Assembly: GCA_963082975.1 (NCBI GenBank)
Contig: OY720350.1
Location: 50,050,734 to 50,114,733 of the forward strand
DNA length: 64,000 nucleotides
Source of the DNA: Labia minor
Taxonomy: Eukaryota; Arthropoda; Insecta; Dermaptera; Spongiphoridae
Reading direction: 5' to 3'
Part shown: in pieces, positions 35,732 to 46,145 of the stretch
Layout: each line of letters opens with the position of its first letter
How positions within the stretch are numbered: position 1 is the first letter of the stretch
Position numbers and translations under genes: made by a program
Notes under the pieces: model-generated
What the model was told of the DNA's origin: nothing
Database searches by the model: none
Seen by the model: only the letters and a program-made list of their open reading frames with translations

Positions 35732-35768
<37 letters not shown>
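35534..35768 (+). other. LINE 3' UTR and poly(A) tail
   Basis: About 198 nt of 3' UTR including a hairpin GTGGG-TAGGAAT-CCCAC (around 35656), then a pure run of 37 A residues (35732-35768). Such 3' structures are the usual recognition signal of R1-clade reverse transcriptases. The unbroken A run argues for a young insertion. Confidence 0.85.
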
Positions 35769-35808
<40 letters not shown>

Positions 35809-35920
35809 TTTTTCTCAACCTTAGTGAAAATGATTCAGGAACCTTCAAAACGTATAAAAACATCAAAATCTCAACATCGAAAATTTTCGTGATCGCAATA
35901 TTATCTCTGGCGAGATAGTA
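35769..35920 (+). mobile_element. HINE-1 copy 7, right part
   Basis: Resumes with (CA)n (35769-35804), AGACATTTTTCTCAACC and the GGAACCTTCAAAACG block. It ends with the hairpin TATCTC-TGGC-GAGATA inside TTATCTCTGGCGAGATAGTAAA. Together with 30734-31294 it reconstitutes one ordinary HINE-1 copy. Confidence 0.85.
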
Positions 35921-37112
35921 AAAAAGCAATATTTAGATAATAATTTTTCAAATTAAGTTAATCAATGAAAAGAAATGAAATTTAACTATTTTTTCCTGTT
36001 TCAGAGCTTTTTCGGCCGCTGGTTATATTTGTACGAAAATTCGGTCCTCGCTTGATGATGAAACGCTTGATTCGTTGTGTTTTTTAAGAGCAATCTTTAA
36101 TAAACAAAACGCAGGTTATTAATATTAAATACTTTCAATTTATATTTTTATATTTTTTACTTCTTTAATTATATAATACCATACGAGCCTATTATATGTA
36201 AAATGTAACATAGAATTTAATATTTACTTTATTTTACTTGCACGTTTTTTTGAATCTATCTACTCCTACTCTCTCGATGTAATAAAATAAATAATATCTA
36301 CTCATTTCAGAACAATATTTATTGGATTTCATATATTATTTGTTAAAAAGTCAATATAACAACTGAGGTAAGTAGAAATATAGCTAGTAAATTTATTATT
36401 AATAATACCGATATTAATACCGGTATCCCGGTATTTCAAATTTCAAATACCAAATACCGGTATTCAGATTTTAGTTCGGTATTGTAAGCCCTAATTCTTA
36501 TTTTTTATATTATCATTTTTTTTTTTGAATGGCAAATGGCTTAAGTCTTAAATTAATGTCTCCTCCAATTCATATTGAATAGAAATTGAAAGAATATAGA
36601 GGACGTTTGGATTTGATCTGGGGATTTGATTACATGACATTTGACTCTGTTTTTGCGGTGAATCAGCTTCTTTTGTAAGATTAGTGACATCTAATGTCCC
36701 GATCAATGAGTTCTGATCGAAGTTTGAATGGCATTTTTCAGAAATTTAATATGGTCTATCCTGATCTCTTCTCACACATAAAAATGACCCTTAAGTACAG
36801 ATCAAGGTTAATATGAAACCAAGTATTACTTTTATATATTGTACCAAAATTTAGATTGACTCACACAGCTTGTGTTCATCAAGATTCTAGAATTTTAAAC
36901 ACCCTATCTATAGAAATCCTATCTATATAATCTAGATATTTGAATTTCAAATTTAATTTCAATATATATTTATTTAATAACTCAAACTAAAGTTTATCAA
37001 GCATTAATTTGTATACATTTTTTTATTTTTAATTTTAAAAACTTAAAATAATAATAAAAAAAAAATTAATTTATGAATTATTAAAAAATTAAACTTTAAA
37101 ATATTATAAGTA
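35921..37112. other. A+T-rich sequence with a palindromic repeat
   Basis: A patch at 36405-36494 has a series of TACCGGTA/CGGTATT inverted words followed by GTAAGCCCTAA. This resembles the terminal region of some hAT elements (inverse TAGGGCTTAC), but the second end is not seen. The rest is A+T-rich without recognised features. Confidence 0.4.
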
Positions 37113-37806
37113 AAGGGTGTTTCTTTTAGATGTATAGGTCTTTAAATTGCAATTAAACAACGATGGATTATTCGATTAACATGAATTTTATTTATACGAA
37201 AGATAATCTTGTGGCATTACATTTTATATATGATTTCTGGCATAGGACCAAAACGTGAAATTAGGCGGTCACCAAACGTGTCTTTCAATAAATTCATTGT
37301 GGCATGAGCTGTGAGACATGTTGCGCCGTCTTGTTGGAACCACAGCTCCTGGACATCATGGTTGTTCAATTCAGGAATGAAAAAGTTAGTAATCATGGCC
37401 CTATACCGATCACCATTGCGAATAGACTCATTTGGGTCTTCCTCAATGCTACGCTCTACAGTAGCAATAGCTTCGTCTGTACGCACCGTACGGCGTCTCT
37501 GGGGATGCGAGTTATCAATAAGAGTAAACGTGGTGCGACAACGTTCCATGGTTAATCGAATTAACTGCTCTGATGGACGATTTTGTCGACGATAAAATGG
37601 ATGTAGTGCACGATACGTATTCCGCAGAGAACCATTATTTCCGAAATAAAATTGCACTATTTGCAAGCGTTGTTCAGGCGTGAGTCTATTCATGATGAAT
37701 TGCCAAACCAAACTGAGAATAAATCACTTGACAGCTGTTAAATCGGTCGTCAACTTGAACAGTAATGCCAACTTAAAGTTCTATACCTTGAAAAAAAAAC
37801 ACCCTT
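37113..37806 (-). mobile_element. IS630/Tc1-type transposon, internally deleted
   Basis: Flanked by TA. Inverted ends of about 26 bp: left AAGGGTGTTTCTTTTAGATG, and right the inverse of AAGGGTGTTTTTTTTTCAAG, both followed by a GTATAG string. It encodes on the minus strand a shortened transposase (37217-37693). The family usually encodes roughly 350 residues, and here two blocks are missing. The element depends on a full-length relative for movement. Confidence 0.85.
37217..37693 (-). pseudogene. Shortened transposase with intact DNA-binding domain
   Basis: Open for 158 codons from the first ATG (37693; the frame continues upstream to 37711 but starts with TTG). Residues about 1-85 are the DUF4817-like helix-turn-helix region seen in insect IS630/mariner-type transposases (LTPEQRLQIVQFYF, FRTTF-like FTLIDNS, SEEN-like TDEAIATVERS). 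After a run ending ESIR it jumps, still in frame, to NGDRYRAMITNFFIPEL and WFQQDGATCLTAHATMN, the region of the second catalytic Asp. The first catalytic Asp region (SDEAHF-type) and the third (PRSCDL-type) are gone and the His of the QQDGAT-x-H motif is Leu. It cannot catalyse transposition. It could in principle still bind the ends. Confidence 0.85.
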
Positions 37807-38619
37807 TACATATTAAATGTTTCATGTGTCCTTTTGAATTATTTTAAATACATATACTTATCTAAAAATTTTGAGGACCGTTTGAAAAAAATCTATATAT
37901 TAAGGGTTAATATCTCTAAAACTTTAAATCTAAACGATCAAAATTTGTAGACGAATAATTATGTTTATTTCGATCGATCGATGATAAATAAAAAAGAATT
38001 TTTCGCTCTTGAATAAAAAAAAAGAAAAAGACAGTAACCTCTCTTTAAGGTGGGGAATGAAATTTACTCAGTCAATCCATTCTATCGCAATCGGTCAGAT
38101 GGCGGTCACGAATATCATTCCACGTTCAGTTAATGATAGGAAATTCAGACCAGCAATCATTGAACGGTGCACACACAATAGACGAAAACAACTCTACCAA
38201 TCGGAGAATGTATAAAATAATTACTACATAAGGCTAAAAGAAATATTTAACTAGGCGCCAGTCCGTCCCGAAATTGAAATAATCCACGATTGAGTAAAAA
38301 TACACTGAATTTATAAGATTTCAATTTTGTATTAAATTTTCAGATATATTTACAGTTTTAATTTAATAAATTGAAATTTAATATATTAATGAAAATATAT
38401 ATACACTGTTCTCTTTATTTTTAATAATATGATAATATCTAAAGTATTCATCAGGTGTGGCCAAACTTTTAGCTTTTAGGGGCTACTTTTTGAATAAAAT
38501 TTAGTCTGCGGTCGACTATGGATATGGGCAAATAATTTTAAAATTTTAGAAGATAATTAAAGAAGCATTTATATCGCCGATTTAGATATATGAAAGATAT
38601 GTTAGTTTTAATTATTATA
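37807..38619. other. Mixed intergenic sequence, hAT end
   Basis: A better-balanced patch at 38040-38270 contains AGATGGCGGTCACG (YY1-like core ATGGCGG) but no ORF of note. At 38452 a CAGGTGTGGCCAAACTTTTAG string with GGGGCTAC downstream looks like one end of a hAT element; no opposite end or target duplication was found. Confidence 0.4.
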
Positions 38620-39775
38620 ATAATATTAATAAAAAAAAATTGTAAATGGAAGGGCTGTTATTTTACATTTAAATTTATAACTTCAATTAAAATAAATACT
38701 TCATTTTGGAATGGATATGATATGAGAGGAGGGGGAGGTAGAGGCGAAATTTGGGTAGAGTAGAGTAGTCTAGGACTAAACGGTGTTTTGAGAAAGGGCA
38801 GCCCTTGGATAATAAGTATATAAATTATCGGGATAAGAAAAATATAAATATATGGTATATAAAAGATGTAATAACATATACGATGATTATGATCTAAAAT
38901 TATTTTTTAAAAAATTTAAAAATAATATCCCGGGTAGCGAGTAGATTCTTTTCTATAAACCCAGTTGAAAAGAATTCTATTTCAGGGATTGGCGTTCCTG
39001 CCCTCACGTGAGCTCATGATTTCTTCTAAATCCCTCTTCTACCTGGAGGAATCATGTCCTTTACCCATTGACGCCTTTCCATCCATTTCCTTACTCTTAC
39101 TCTCTCGCCCCCCCTCCCCTGATCATTCAAAAAATCAAATTTATTTGGATGAAGGAGAATACCTAGCATAGTTTCATTAAAAAGAAAAAAAAACTTGAAA
39201 TCTTGTCTTTTATAGGAGACTCTTTAGAGTCTCCTATATATATTTGAATCAACCCCCCTTCGGGGGGTTGATTCAAATATATCCAGATTACGTCAATTCT
39301 CCAACTAGCAAAACCCGGTATATTCACGAGTGAGACATGTCTTATGTGCCTCTGAGAGGACCCACCTCTCCTACGCTTCATATTAGTAAAAATTTGGAAC
39401 TCATATTTATAGAACGATTTGGAAAATTAGCAGAAACACTTCTATTCAATTGGATTCAGTTTATTCAAATTAATAACAAAATTTCATAAAAAATGAATAA
39501 AATTAAAAAGATACAACAGAATTTTCGCCAGATTTTCAATAAAATGGATTTTTAGTGAAATATAAATGAAAATTATAATTAATTTTTATTTGGTATCATG
39601 TTTACACTTGAAATAAACATTTTCTGATAACAATATATAAAACGCATATCAAAATACTCGTTATTCAATGTAGATTCATTTTCACTAGCATTATATAATT
39701 TTATGATGCTTCCTTAATTAAATATTAATTATTGAATTTTGACAGATTCAATGTGATTTCGGCTGCCATGTTGAA
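38620..39775. repeat. Tandem duplication, copy 1
   Basis: This pairs with 40350-41552 at an offset of about 1.76 kb. Edges share TTGTAAATGGARGGGCTG on the left and ATTTTGACAGA with GCYGCCATG on the right but are considerably diverged. The central part (about 38930-39415) is nearly identical in both: ATCCCGGGTARCGAG, CTGCCCTCACGTGAGCTCATG, the double hairpin and CTAGCAAAACCCGG. Copy 1 has a private segment at 38665-38830 where copy 2 has a Helentron-like insertion. Function unknown. Confidence 0.85.
39212..39282. other. Two abutting near-perfect hairpins (copy 1)
   Basis: First hairpin 39212-39237: 12-bp arms (ATAGGAGACTCT) with a 2-nt loop. Immediately next, 39238-39282: 21-bp perfect arms (outer ATATATTTGAATCAA, inner run of six C against six G) with loop TTC. 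A minus-strand TATA-like box (TATAAATA, 39404-39411) lies about 120 bp upstream in that orientation. It may be a structured RNA, a small-RNA precursor or a cruciform-forming DNA element; these cannot be distinguished from sequence. Confidence 0.85.
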
Positions 39776-40349
39776 TGACGTCGAACCTTTTGATTAATTA
39801 TATTAAATGATTATTCTTTGCATATCTCTTCTCTCAATACAAGATTATTTTTGATTCGTATTTCTTGTATTATAACTATTTCCATGATCATTTTTCTTTG
39901 TTTAATCAATATTTAATGAATAAAGTCTTTGCCATGTATTGCTTATGGGTTGAATTTTCGTGGCCTTCAAGTGAATTTCTTTGCTATGTTTTTACTAGTT
40001 GATTAAACAGTCGCAACGGATAAGGACTATGACTAGTAATTCTTTTGTCCGAGTTCAAATCTATCAATTTGTTTATTTTTTATAATTTTAGATTTTTAAA
40101 GATTTTTAATAATATAATTATAAATGTTAATATAATATTATTTAAATTAATTATTATGAATATTAATTAATTTTATTAGTATTATGTTAATTAATCAATT
40201 CCTTAGATAATAAAAATACAAAAGAAAATTAATATATATATATATACATATACATTAATATTTATTTATTTATTTTATCTTATTTTTGCAAATCATCCTT
40301 TTTTAGAATTCAAATCGATTCTATCACTAATTTTGAAAATATTACCTTT
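39776..40349. other. A+T-rich spacer between duplicates
   Basis: Low-complexity with a (TA)n tract at 40229-40245. Nothing recognised. Confidence 0.5.
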
Positions 40350-40407
40350 CTTATTATAATATCTTGTCAATCATTTATTAAAAAAATTGTAAATGGAGGG
40401 GCTGCTA

Positions 40408-40571
40408 TTTACTTTCCCGCATACTTCGTATAAGGGAAGTATTGGAATATCGTCAAAAATTTCGACTTCGAGATTTCGATAGATCTTGACGTTTTGGACC
40501 TCCCTGAGTCGGAAAATACCATTTTTCGAATTATATCTGTGTGTGTGTATGTATGTATGTATGTATGTATG

Positions 40572-40602
<31 letters not shown>

Positions 40603-40636
40603 TGTCTGTGAGCAAATTTACTCAAAAACTAATCAA
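40408..40636 (+). mobile_element. HINE-3 fragment with (ATGT)n
   Basis: It opens with an ACTTTCCCGC-ATACTTCGTATAA-GGGAAGT terminal hairpin, then ATTGGAATATCGTCAAAAATTTCGA. GACGTTTTGGACCTCCCTGAGTC corresponds block by block to the HINE-1 terminus read in reverse (ACGTTTTGAAGGTTCCTGA), followed by GTGTGTGTATGTATGT and GTCTGTGAGCAAATTTACTC. It is cut off after this point. The (ATGT)n tract covers about 40543-40602. It interrupts copy 2 of the tandem duplication. Confidence 0.65.
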
Positions 40637-40996
40637 AAATATAAAAATATATGGTATATAAAAGATGTAATAACATATACGATGATTATAATCTAAAATT
40701 ATTTTTAATAAATTTATCCCGGGTAACGAGTAGATTCTTTTCTATAAACCCAGTTGAAAAGAATTCTATTTCAGGGATTGGCGTTCCTGCCCTCACGTGA
40801 GCTCATGATTTCTTCTAAATCCCTCTTCTACCTGGAGGAATCATGTCCTTTACCCATTGACGCCTTTCCATCCATTCCCTTACTCTTACTCTCCCCCCCC
40901 CTCCCCTGATCATTCAAAAAATCAAATTTATTTGGATGAAGGAGAATACCTAGCATAGTTTCATTAAAAAGAAAAAAAATTGAAATCTTGTCTTTT

Positions 40997-41065
40997 ATAG
41001 GAGACTCTTTAGTCTCCTATATATATTTGAATCAACCCCCCTTCGGGGGGTTGATTCAAATATAT
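40997..41065. other. Two abutting hairpins (copy 2)
   Basis: First hairpin 40997-41020: 10-bp arms ATAGGAGACT with loop CTTT. Relative to copy 1 two bases are missing, yet a perfect stem remains. Second hairpin 41021-41065: the 21-bp arms and TTC loop are identical to copy 1. A TATA-like box is again present on the minus strand at 41187-41194. Confidence 0.85.
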
Positions 41066-41552
41066 CCAGATTACGTCAATTCTCCAACTAGCAAAACCCG
41101 GTATATTCACGAGTGAGACATGTCTTATGTGTCTCTGAGAGGACCCACCTCTCCTACGCTTCATATTAGTAAAAACTTGGAACTCATATTTATAGAACGT
41201 TTTGGAGAATTAGGAAAAACCAATCTAATCAATGTTTTTCATTTTATTAAAATTTTTGACTAAATCTTGTAAATGGTGACCAAGACCAATCCATTGATGA
41301 TAATTTTAGCCAGATTCTAAATAAAATTGATTTTTTGTATCAATAAATGGAAATTTTTAATTAATTTTAATATTGGTTTATTTTTACAGTTCAACAAAAA
41401 TCTTGCCTCATAACAACAGATAAAACCTATACGGATAGATTCATCATGAAACGTAGATTCATTTTCACCATTATTATATAATTTTACGGTGCTTCGTTGA
41501 TTAAATATTAATTATTGAATTTTGACAGAGTGAAAAGATTTGCCGCCATGAT

Positions 41553-42265
41553 GCCCCCCTCCGCCACCTCTTCTCATCCCCCACCCACCCTCCCTCCTGG
41601 CCTGCCTGCCTGGCGGTGAGCAGCTTCGAGAGCATTTAGTTCGCATTCCCTTTCCAGTCGAAGACGTTGATCGGCGTCACCACTGAAATCATCCCTCAAT
41701 CAAGAATTAATTGTAAATTTATTTATTCCTATTAATTTAAATGAAATTTAATAAATTTTTGAAAAGATTCAAATAAAAATTTAATATTTATAATTACTAA
41801 TAATATATAAATGACAATTTGAATATAATATTTGTTATATATAAAATAATGAGAATATTTAAAAAAATTAAAAAATATTAAAAAAAATAATCAAATTATT
41901 TTTTAGTACTTTTTCATTATAACTGGTTTTTAGGTATACTTCTCTAGAATTTATTTTCTAAGTAAAAAAATTTGTTCTTTGTTAACAAATTTCTAATGAA
42001 ATAAATGTATTTAAAAAGCAATTAAGATTATTAAATAAATTATTTAATTTTCTTCTATGTCGATAAAATTAAAAAAAAATTATTCGTTAATGAGATATAA
42101 TAAAATAGTATAAAACTCTAAGAAAAAAAATACAAAATATAGATATTTGATTCGAGATTTTTTTTTGTTTTGTTTTTTTAAGGTTTTTGAATTAATATTC
42201 AAGTGCTTGTCTTATAGTATTAAACTACATATATACAACCAAACATGCACATGCATACACTTCTT

Positions 42266-42310
<45 letters not shown>

Positions 42311-44829
42311 AAAGAATTTAAAATCGAGTGGCAGCCGTTTCGGGAGGAGACATGGGAGGCGCGCAAGAAAATTGCCCGGGCGATTGCCATTTATTAAGCT
42401 ATTTTAATTAGACTAATGTTGATCATTCGACACGATAACATTTATAATTAAATTAAAAAAACATGACAGGCTGCTCAATAAAAATAGAAATATAATATAT
42501 TATATGATGTATGTTTTTTTATTTTATTTTTATAATATATGTAAGTGGATTCGAATCAAGTGAGAAATAACAAACTAGCGGAATACAATAATATCCTTTA
42601 TAACAGGTTACAGTTGAAAATAAAATTAATTGAATCAGAAGTAAATAATCAACTATCATTTTTGATCGTTATTTATCATCATGGATAATCATTTAAGTTA
42701 ATTTATTCCGAAATAAGACTAAACATTTAAATTCACACCATAGGTAATTTTTATAAAGAAAAATCGATCTTTATTGGTTTCAGCCTCGGGAAAGATCATC
42801 TTTGTTAGTTTTTTTCTTAATTTAAAATAGGAATTTTAATAATAATAAAAAAAATGGCGCCAGTCAACGCCGGACAGTGCTTCCTTAAATAGAAAATATA
42901 AATAAAATAAAATAAAAAATATTTATTTTAATAATAATTTGTAATCAAATTACGAAATATATATTATGTTATATCCACAGGCCATAATTTTCTGTCTTTC
43001 GGTGCATTAATACGTACTTTTAAGGGATATATGTTTTATGACTATTTTTTTTTAATTTATGTCCTTTTAAATTATTTGAAATTGTTTCATATATTTTGTC
43101 GATTATTTATTTTAAATAATAATCTTAATCTTAAATATTCATAGTTTATAAGGAATAAATTTTTTAAAGTACCGGGCAGCGGCTGAATATATATATATAT
43201 ATTGTAAGTATAATAAGATTAAATATATATGATAATAGTAAATTAACACAATAAAATTTATTTTATTTTTTATAAATTATTTGTATATGCAATTAAAATA
43301 AAAAAAAAATATAAAAAATATTGGTTTATACTATCTATTTTTTAGGATGTTAAAAGATAAAATATCGTTACTCTAATATGAAGGATCTCAGTTTTAGGCG
43401 ACATTTCCCTTGATTGCCTCCCGTTTCTAAAATGTTAATTTTCTAAACAAGTAAAAGAAAATAATTATGTTTATGTTATATTTTGATGATTATATATTAT
43501 ATCTTTCTGAATTTTTTTTTTATTTTTGAATTAAATTTATTTTATTTTTTTGGCAAAAACAACATTTATTTAACTTTTTCGTAAAACTTTTACAATTTCC
43601 ACCTCAAATTTAGTATTTTTTATAATTTCCCGATTCCCGGAAACGAAAATACTCCGGGGGGGAAAAGTTACCCTCTATTCACACATATTGTAATCAATAT
43701 AATAAAAAATTAACATTAATACTGATAAATCAAAAATATATAATTATTTATTAAATAATAATTTAAAATTTTCTTAATTGTAATTTACATACTCAAAGCA
43801 TATCCCATTATTTCATAAGTATAATATAAAATTTAAAAAATATTTTACCCTTTAAAACCTTTCGAATATCATCTACATCATATCAACTCTAATATATAAT
43901 ACTATTCTTGTATGTTTTATCTAAATTATAAATTGATTATACGTTAAGTTTTTTTTTTTTTGAATCTTAATTATTTTACATTCATTTGCATTAGGAAATG
44001 AAACAAAAAAAAAACGTCGGAGTACTTATTAGTAGAACGAGATATGATTGAAATGGTGATAACTTCTTTCTCACTTTCTTACCATTCTCTATAACGAATA
44101 TTTAATATAGGTATATAATATTGCGTTTTTATATTGTAATTGTAGAGTACTTATATATAGTAGGATCAATATGAATATTTATTAATAAATAAATTGCTTA
44201 TTAAAAGTAAATTTATTTTAATTAATAATAAAAATAATCCTTAATCATATAGAATTTAACACGAACGAACTAGTGAAATTATTATTACATGCAAGAATTA
44301 TATAAGTTATTGAATAATTGAATCTCCACCTCTCACCAACCTCCATTGAATTAGGAATTAATTTGAAATTTATCTAATATTTTTCTGCCTTTCTCACTCT
44401 TTCTCTCGGATTCAACTAGGCAGTTTTAAAAACTTCGTTCAATGTAATCGAGTAAGATACATTTTATTTGTGGCACAGCTGTACCCCGTCGAAGATGTCT
44501 CTATATTATTTATTTTGATCTTTTTACTCAAAGATAAATTGATTAAGAACAATTTATAGAGGATAAATATTGAATAATTAAATAAAAATAATTCAAATAT
44601 CATAATTATAAAGTTCTTATAAAGATATATAAATATATTGCAGTCTAAAATTGTGTCTTCTGTTTTATTGTTTTGGTGGTTATATGCAAGATATAGGAAT
44701 TTTTTCTATTCCTTTTTTATGATCATAATTTCGCATTTTATGCATTTATTTATTTATTTTTTTCTTTTAATAATTTTTAATGTCTGCATGGATAGAATTT
44801 CTTTCAAAAAAATCTTTTTTTTTTTTGTT
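41553..44829. other. A+T-rich sequence, G+C-rich start
   Basis: After the G+C-rich segment to about 41700 the sequence is A/T low-complexity. It has a pure (TA)n tract at 42270-42304, a mixed patch at 42325-42390 (CGTTTCGGGAGGAGACATGG), and CCGGGGGGGAAAAG near 43650. Small ORFs here are not convincing. Confidence 0.5.
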
Positions 44830-45060
44830 CAAGATTGTTCTGGACATACACGCAACGGCGTGATTGCGTGAAAGACTATCCTGGTTCAATTTTCCATCTG
44901 CGTGGCTCTCTCGTCTCCAAAGATCCAAGAAAACAACAAATGGGAGCAGAAGCTCGAGTCTACTGCCTTGCGGTTGTCCATTATCCAACGAAGGCAGCAG
45001 ACCACGTGCCTTGTAATGCCAGCACGTGACCTCACAGATGCCTAAGCGCTTACCAATTGT
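44830..45060. promoter_or_regulatory. Island with paired E-boxes
   Basis: A higher-complexity stretch in an A+T desert with two CACGTG palindromes exactly 20 bp apart (45003-45008 and 45023-45028), the second in GCACGTGACCTCA, plus a CTAAGCGCTTA palindrome nearby. CACGTG is bound by bHLH factors (Myc/Max, CLK/CYC, MITF types). No other copy exists in the window. Regulatory role is inference. Confidence 0.3.
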
Positions 45061-45183
45061 AATTATCGGTTAACTATATGTTTTGATGGATCTCTCTATA
45101 TATATAAACAATTGTGGTCGATCGGCTTTTGTGCTTTTGTAGCCACCACAAACTGGACATTTGTTATATTTCTCTGCCTATTC

Positions 45184-45244
45184 AAAGGAGTGAGTGAGAA
45201 AGAGAGAGAAAGAGAAAGAGAGAAAGAGAGAGATTGAGTGAGAA
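45184..45244. repeat. GAGA/GAAA purine tract
   Basis: About 60 bp of GAGAAAGAGA units bounded by GAGTGAGTGAG. It could bind GAGA-factor-like proteins but may just be a microsatellite. Confidence 0.8.
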
Positions 45245-45872
45245 GAATATATCGACCTTTCACAAAATGTCTAAATTCAAGAAAAATCATCAGCCTGATA
45301 AATTAGTATTTGGAACAGCTGCGTTTACCTATCATCCACTATCATCAATTGAGACATTGATAATATTTCAAAATTAAGTTAATCTTAGAAGTTTCTAATT
45401 AGTACGTTTGAATTTTTCCTGTAAAATTCTCTAAGAAGATAATCAATATCATTAGTTTTATTTATAATTTATAAATTTTCTTAAGTTACTTATTACTTAA
45501 AATTTATTAATCCAAATTTTTCTTTTTTAATCTTCATAAAAAAAATAAAATAAAATATTTTTTATTATAAGTAGAGGTAAACTTGTACACCTGTATTTTT
45601 CTGACAAAAAGTCGAATACAAGATATACTTTTTTGTAGTTTTCCCCAAAAAAAGGATTTCAAAAGTATCTTTAATATCAAAAAGATTTTATTCGTTAAGA
45701 TACTCTAAAAAAGCATGCCGAATTTACAGAATAACTTACAATAATATCCCTTAATTTAATATTTTAAATTTAAATCAATTTTAATTCTTCCACATTGTTA
45801 CTAGTAGTAATACAAATTGATGGATAAATATTAGTTATTTACAAAAAAAAAAAAAATAAATAATTAGTATAT
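45245..45872. other. A+T-rich spacer
   Basis: Nothing recognised. Confidence 0.5.
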
Positions 45873-46145
45873 CTATCTATCTCTGTGGCTCTGCGGAACT
45901 CGAAAGTTCATGGTCGCGGCAACTACATTTCTCAAAGTGTTCCTATCCTGAGCTATAACTATTCGATACAATACCATCTCATTTTCAGTCACGTCCCTTC
46001 CTACATTGTCCACCCACCACGCCCTTGCTCTTCAAAGCGGACACACGTTACCCAATCCCAATATATTTTTCGCCATACTTTCCTCTCCCATTCTAGCCAC
46101 GTGCCCCTGCCCATCGCTGCCATCTAGATTTTATAACCTTAACTA
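45873..46145 (-). pseudogene. LINE 3' fragment with GATA tail, copy 1
   Basis: On the minus strand it begins with a RWQRWAG, then VARMG-type stretch (the widespread RWxGHVxRM motif near the end of many LINE ORF2 proteins). It continues through GQCRKGRD-like coding and ends in AGAGCCACAGAGATAGATAGATA. Frames are broken by several shifts. Homologous copies lie at 52155-52646 and 54483-54600. Confidence 0.8.

Larger units (their letters stand above)
31295..35768 (+). mobile_element. R1-clade non-LTR retrotransposon, structurally intact
   Basis: A two-ORF LINE: about 80 nt of 5' leader, ORF1 (31374-32567), ORF2 (32564-35533), a 3' UTR of about 200 nt, and a 37-nt poly(A). ORF1 has three CCHC-type knuckles. 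ORF2 has an APE-type endonuclease, a reverse transcriptase and a terminal C-C-H-C motif, as in R1-clade elements. It begins directly after (AC)n and its poly(A) runs directly into (AC)n, so it sits inside a dinucleotide repeat; the R1-clade lineages Waldo and Mino are known to target (ACAY)n or (AC)n. It is clearly richer in G+C than its surroundings and no stop or frameshift interrupts either ORF. The short 5' leader means a small 5' truncation cannot be excluded. Confidence 0.93.
40350..41552. repeat. Tandem duplication, copy 2
   Basis: Second copy of the 38620-39775 unit. The core (about 40710-41205) differs from copy 1 by only scattered substitutions and small indels, notably in a C-run and by loss of two bases in the first hairpin. 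It is followed at 41553-41700 by a G+C-rich single-copy stretch (CCGCCACC, GCCTGCCTGCCTGG, GATCGGCGTCACC) that copy 1 lacks. Confidence 0.85.

Noticed and set aside
39163..39381. 72-codon minus ORF across the hairpin core
   Set aside because: Its first ~49 codons are also open in the duplicate. The shared part is short, the two copies are nearly identical anyway, and the middle is just the translation of the palindrome. Not enough to call a gene.
40409..40625. Tyr-Ile-His-Thr repeat ORFs
   Set aside because: They are translations of the (ATGT)n tract in the HINE-3 fragment.
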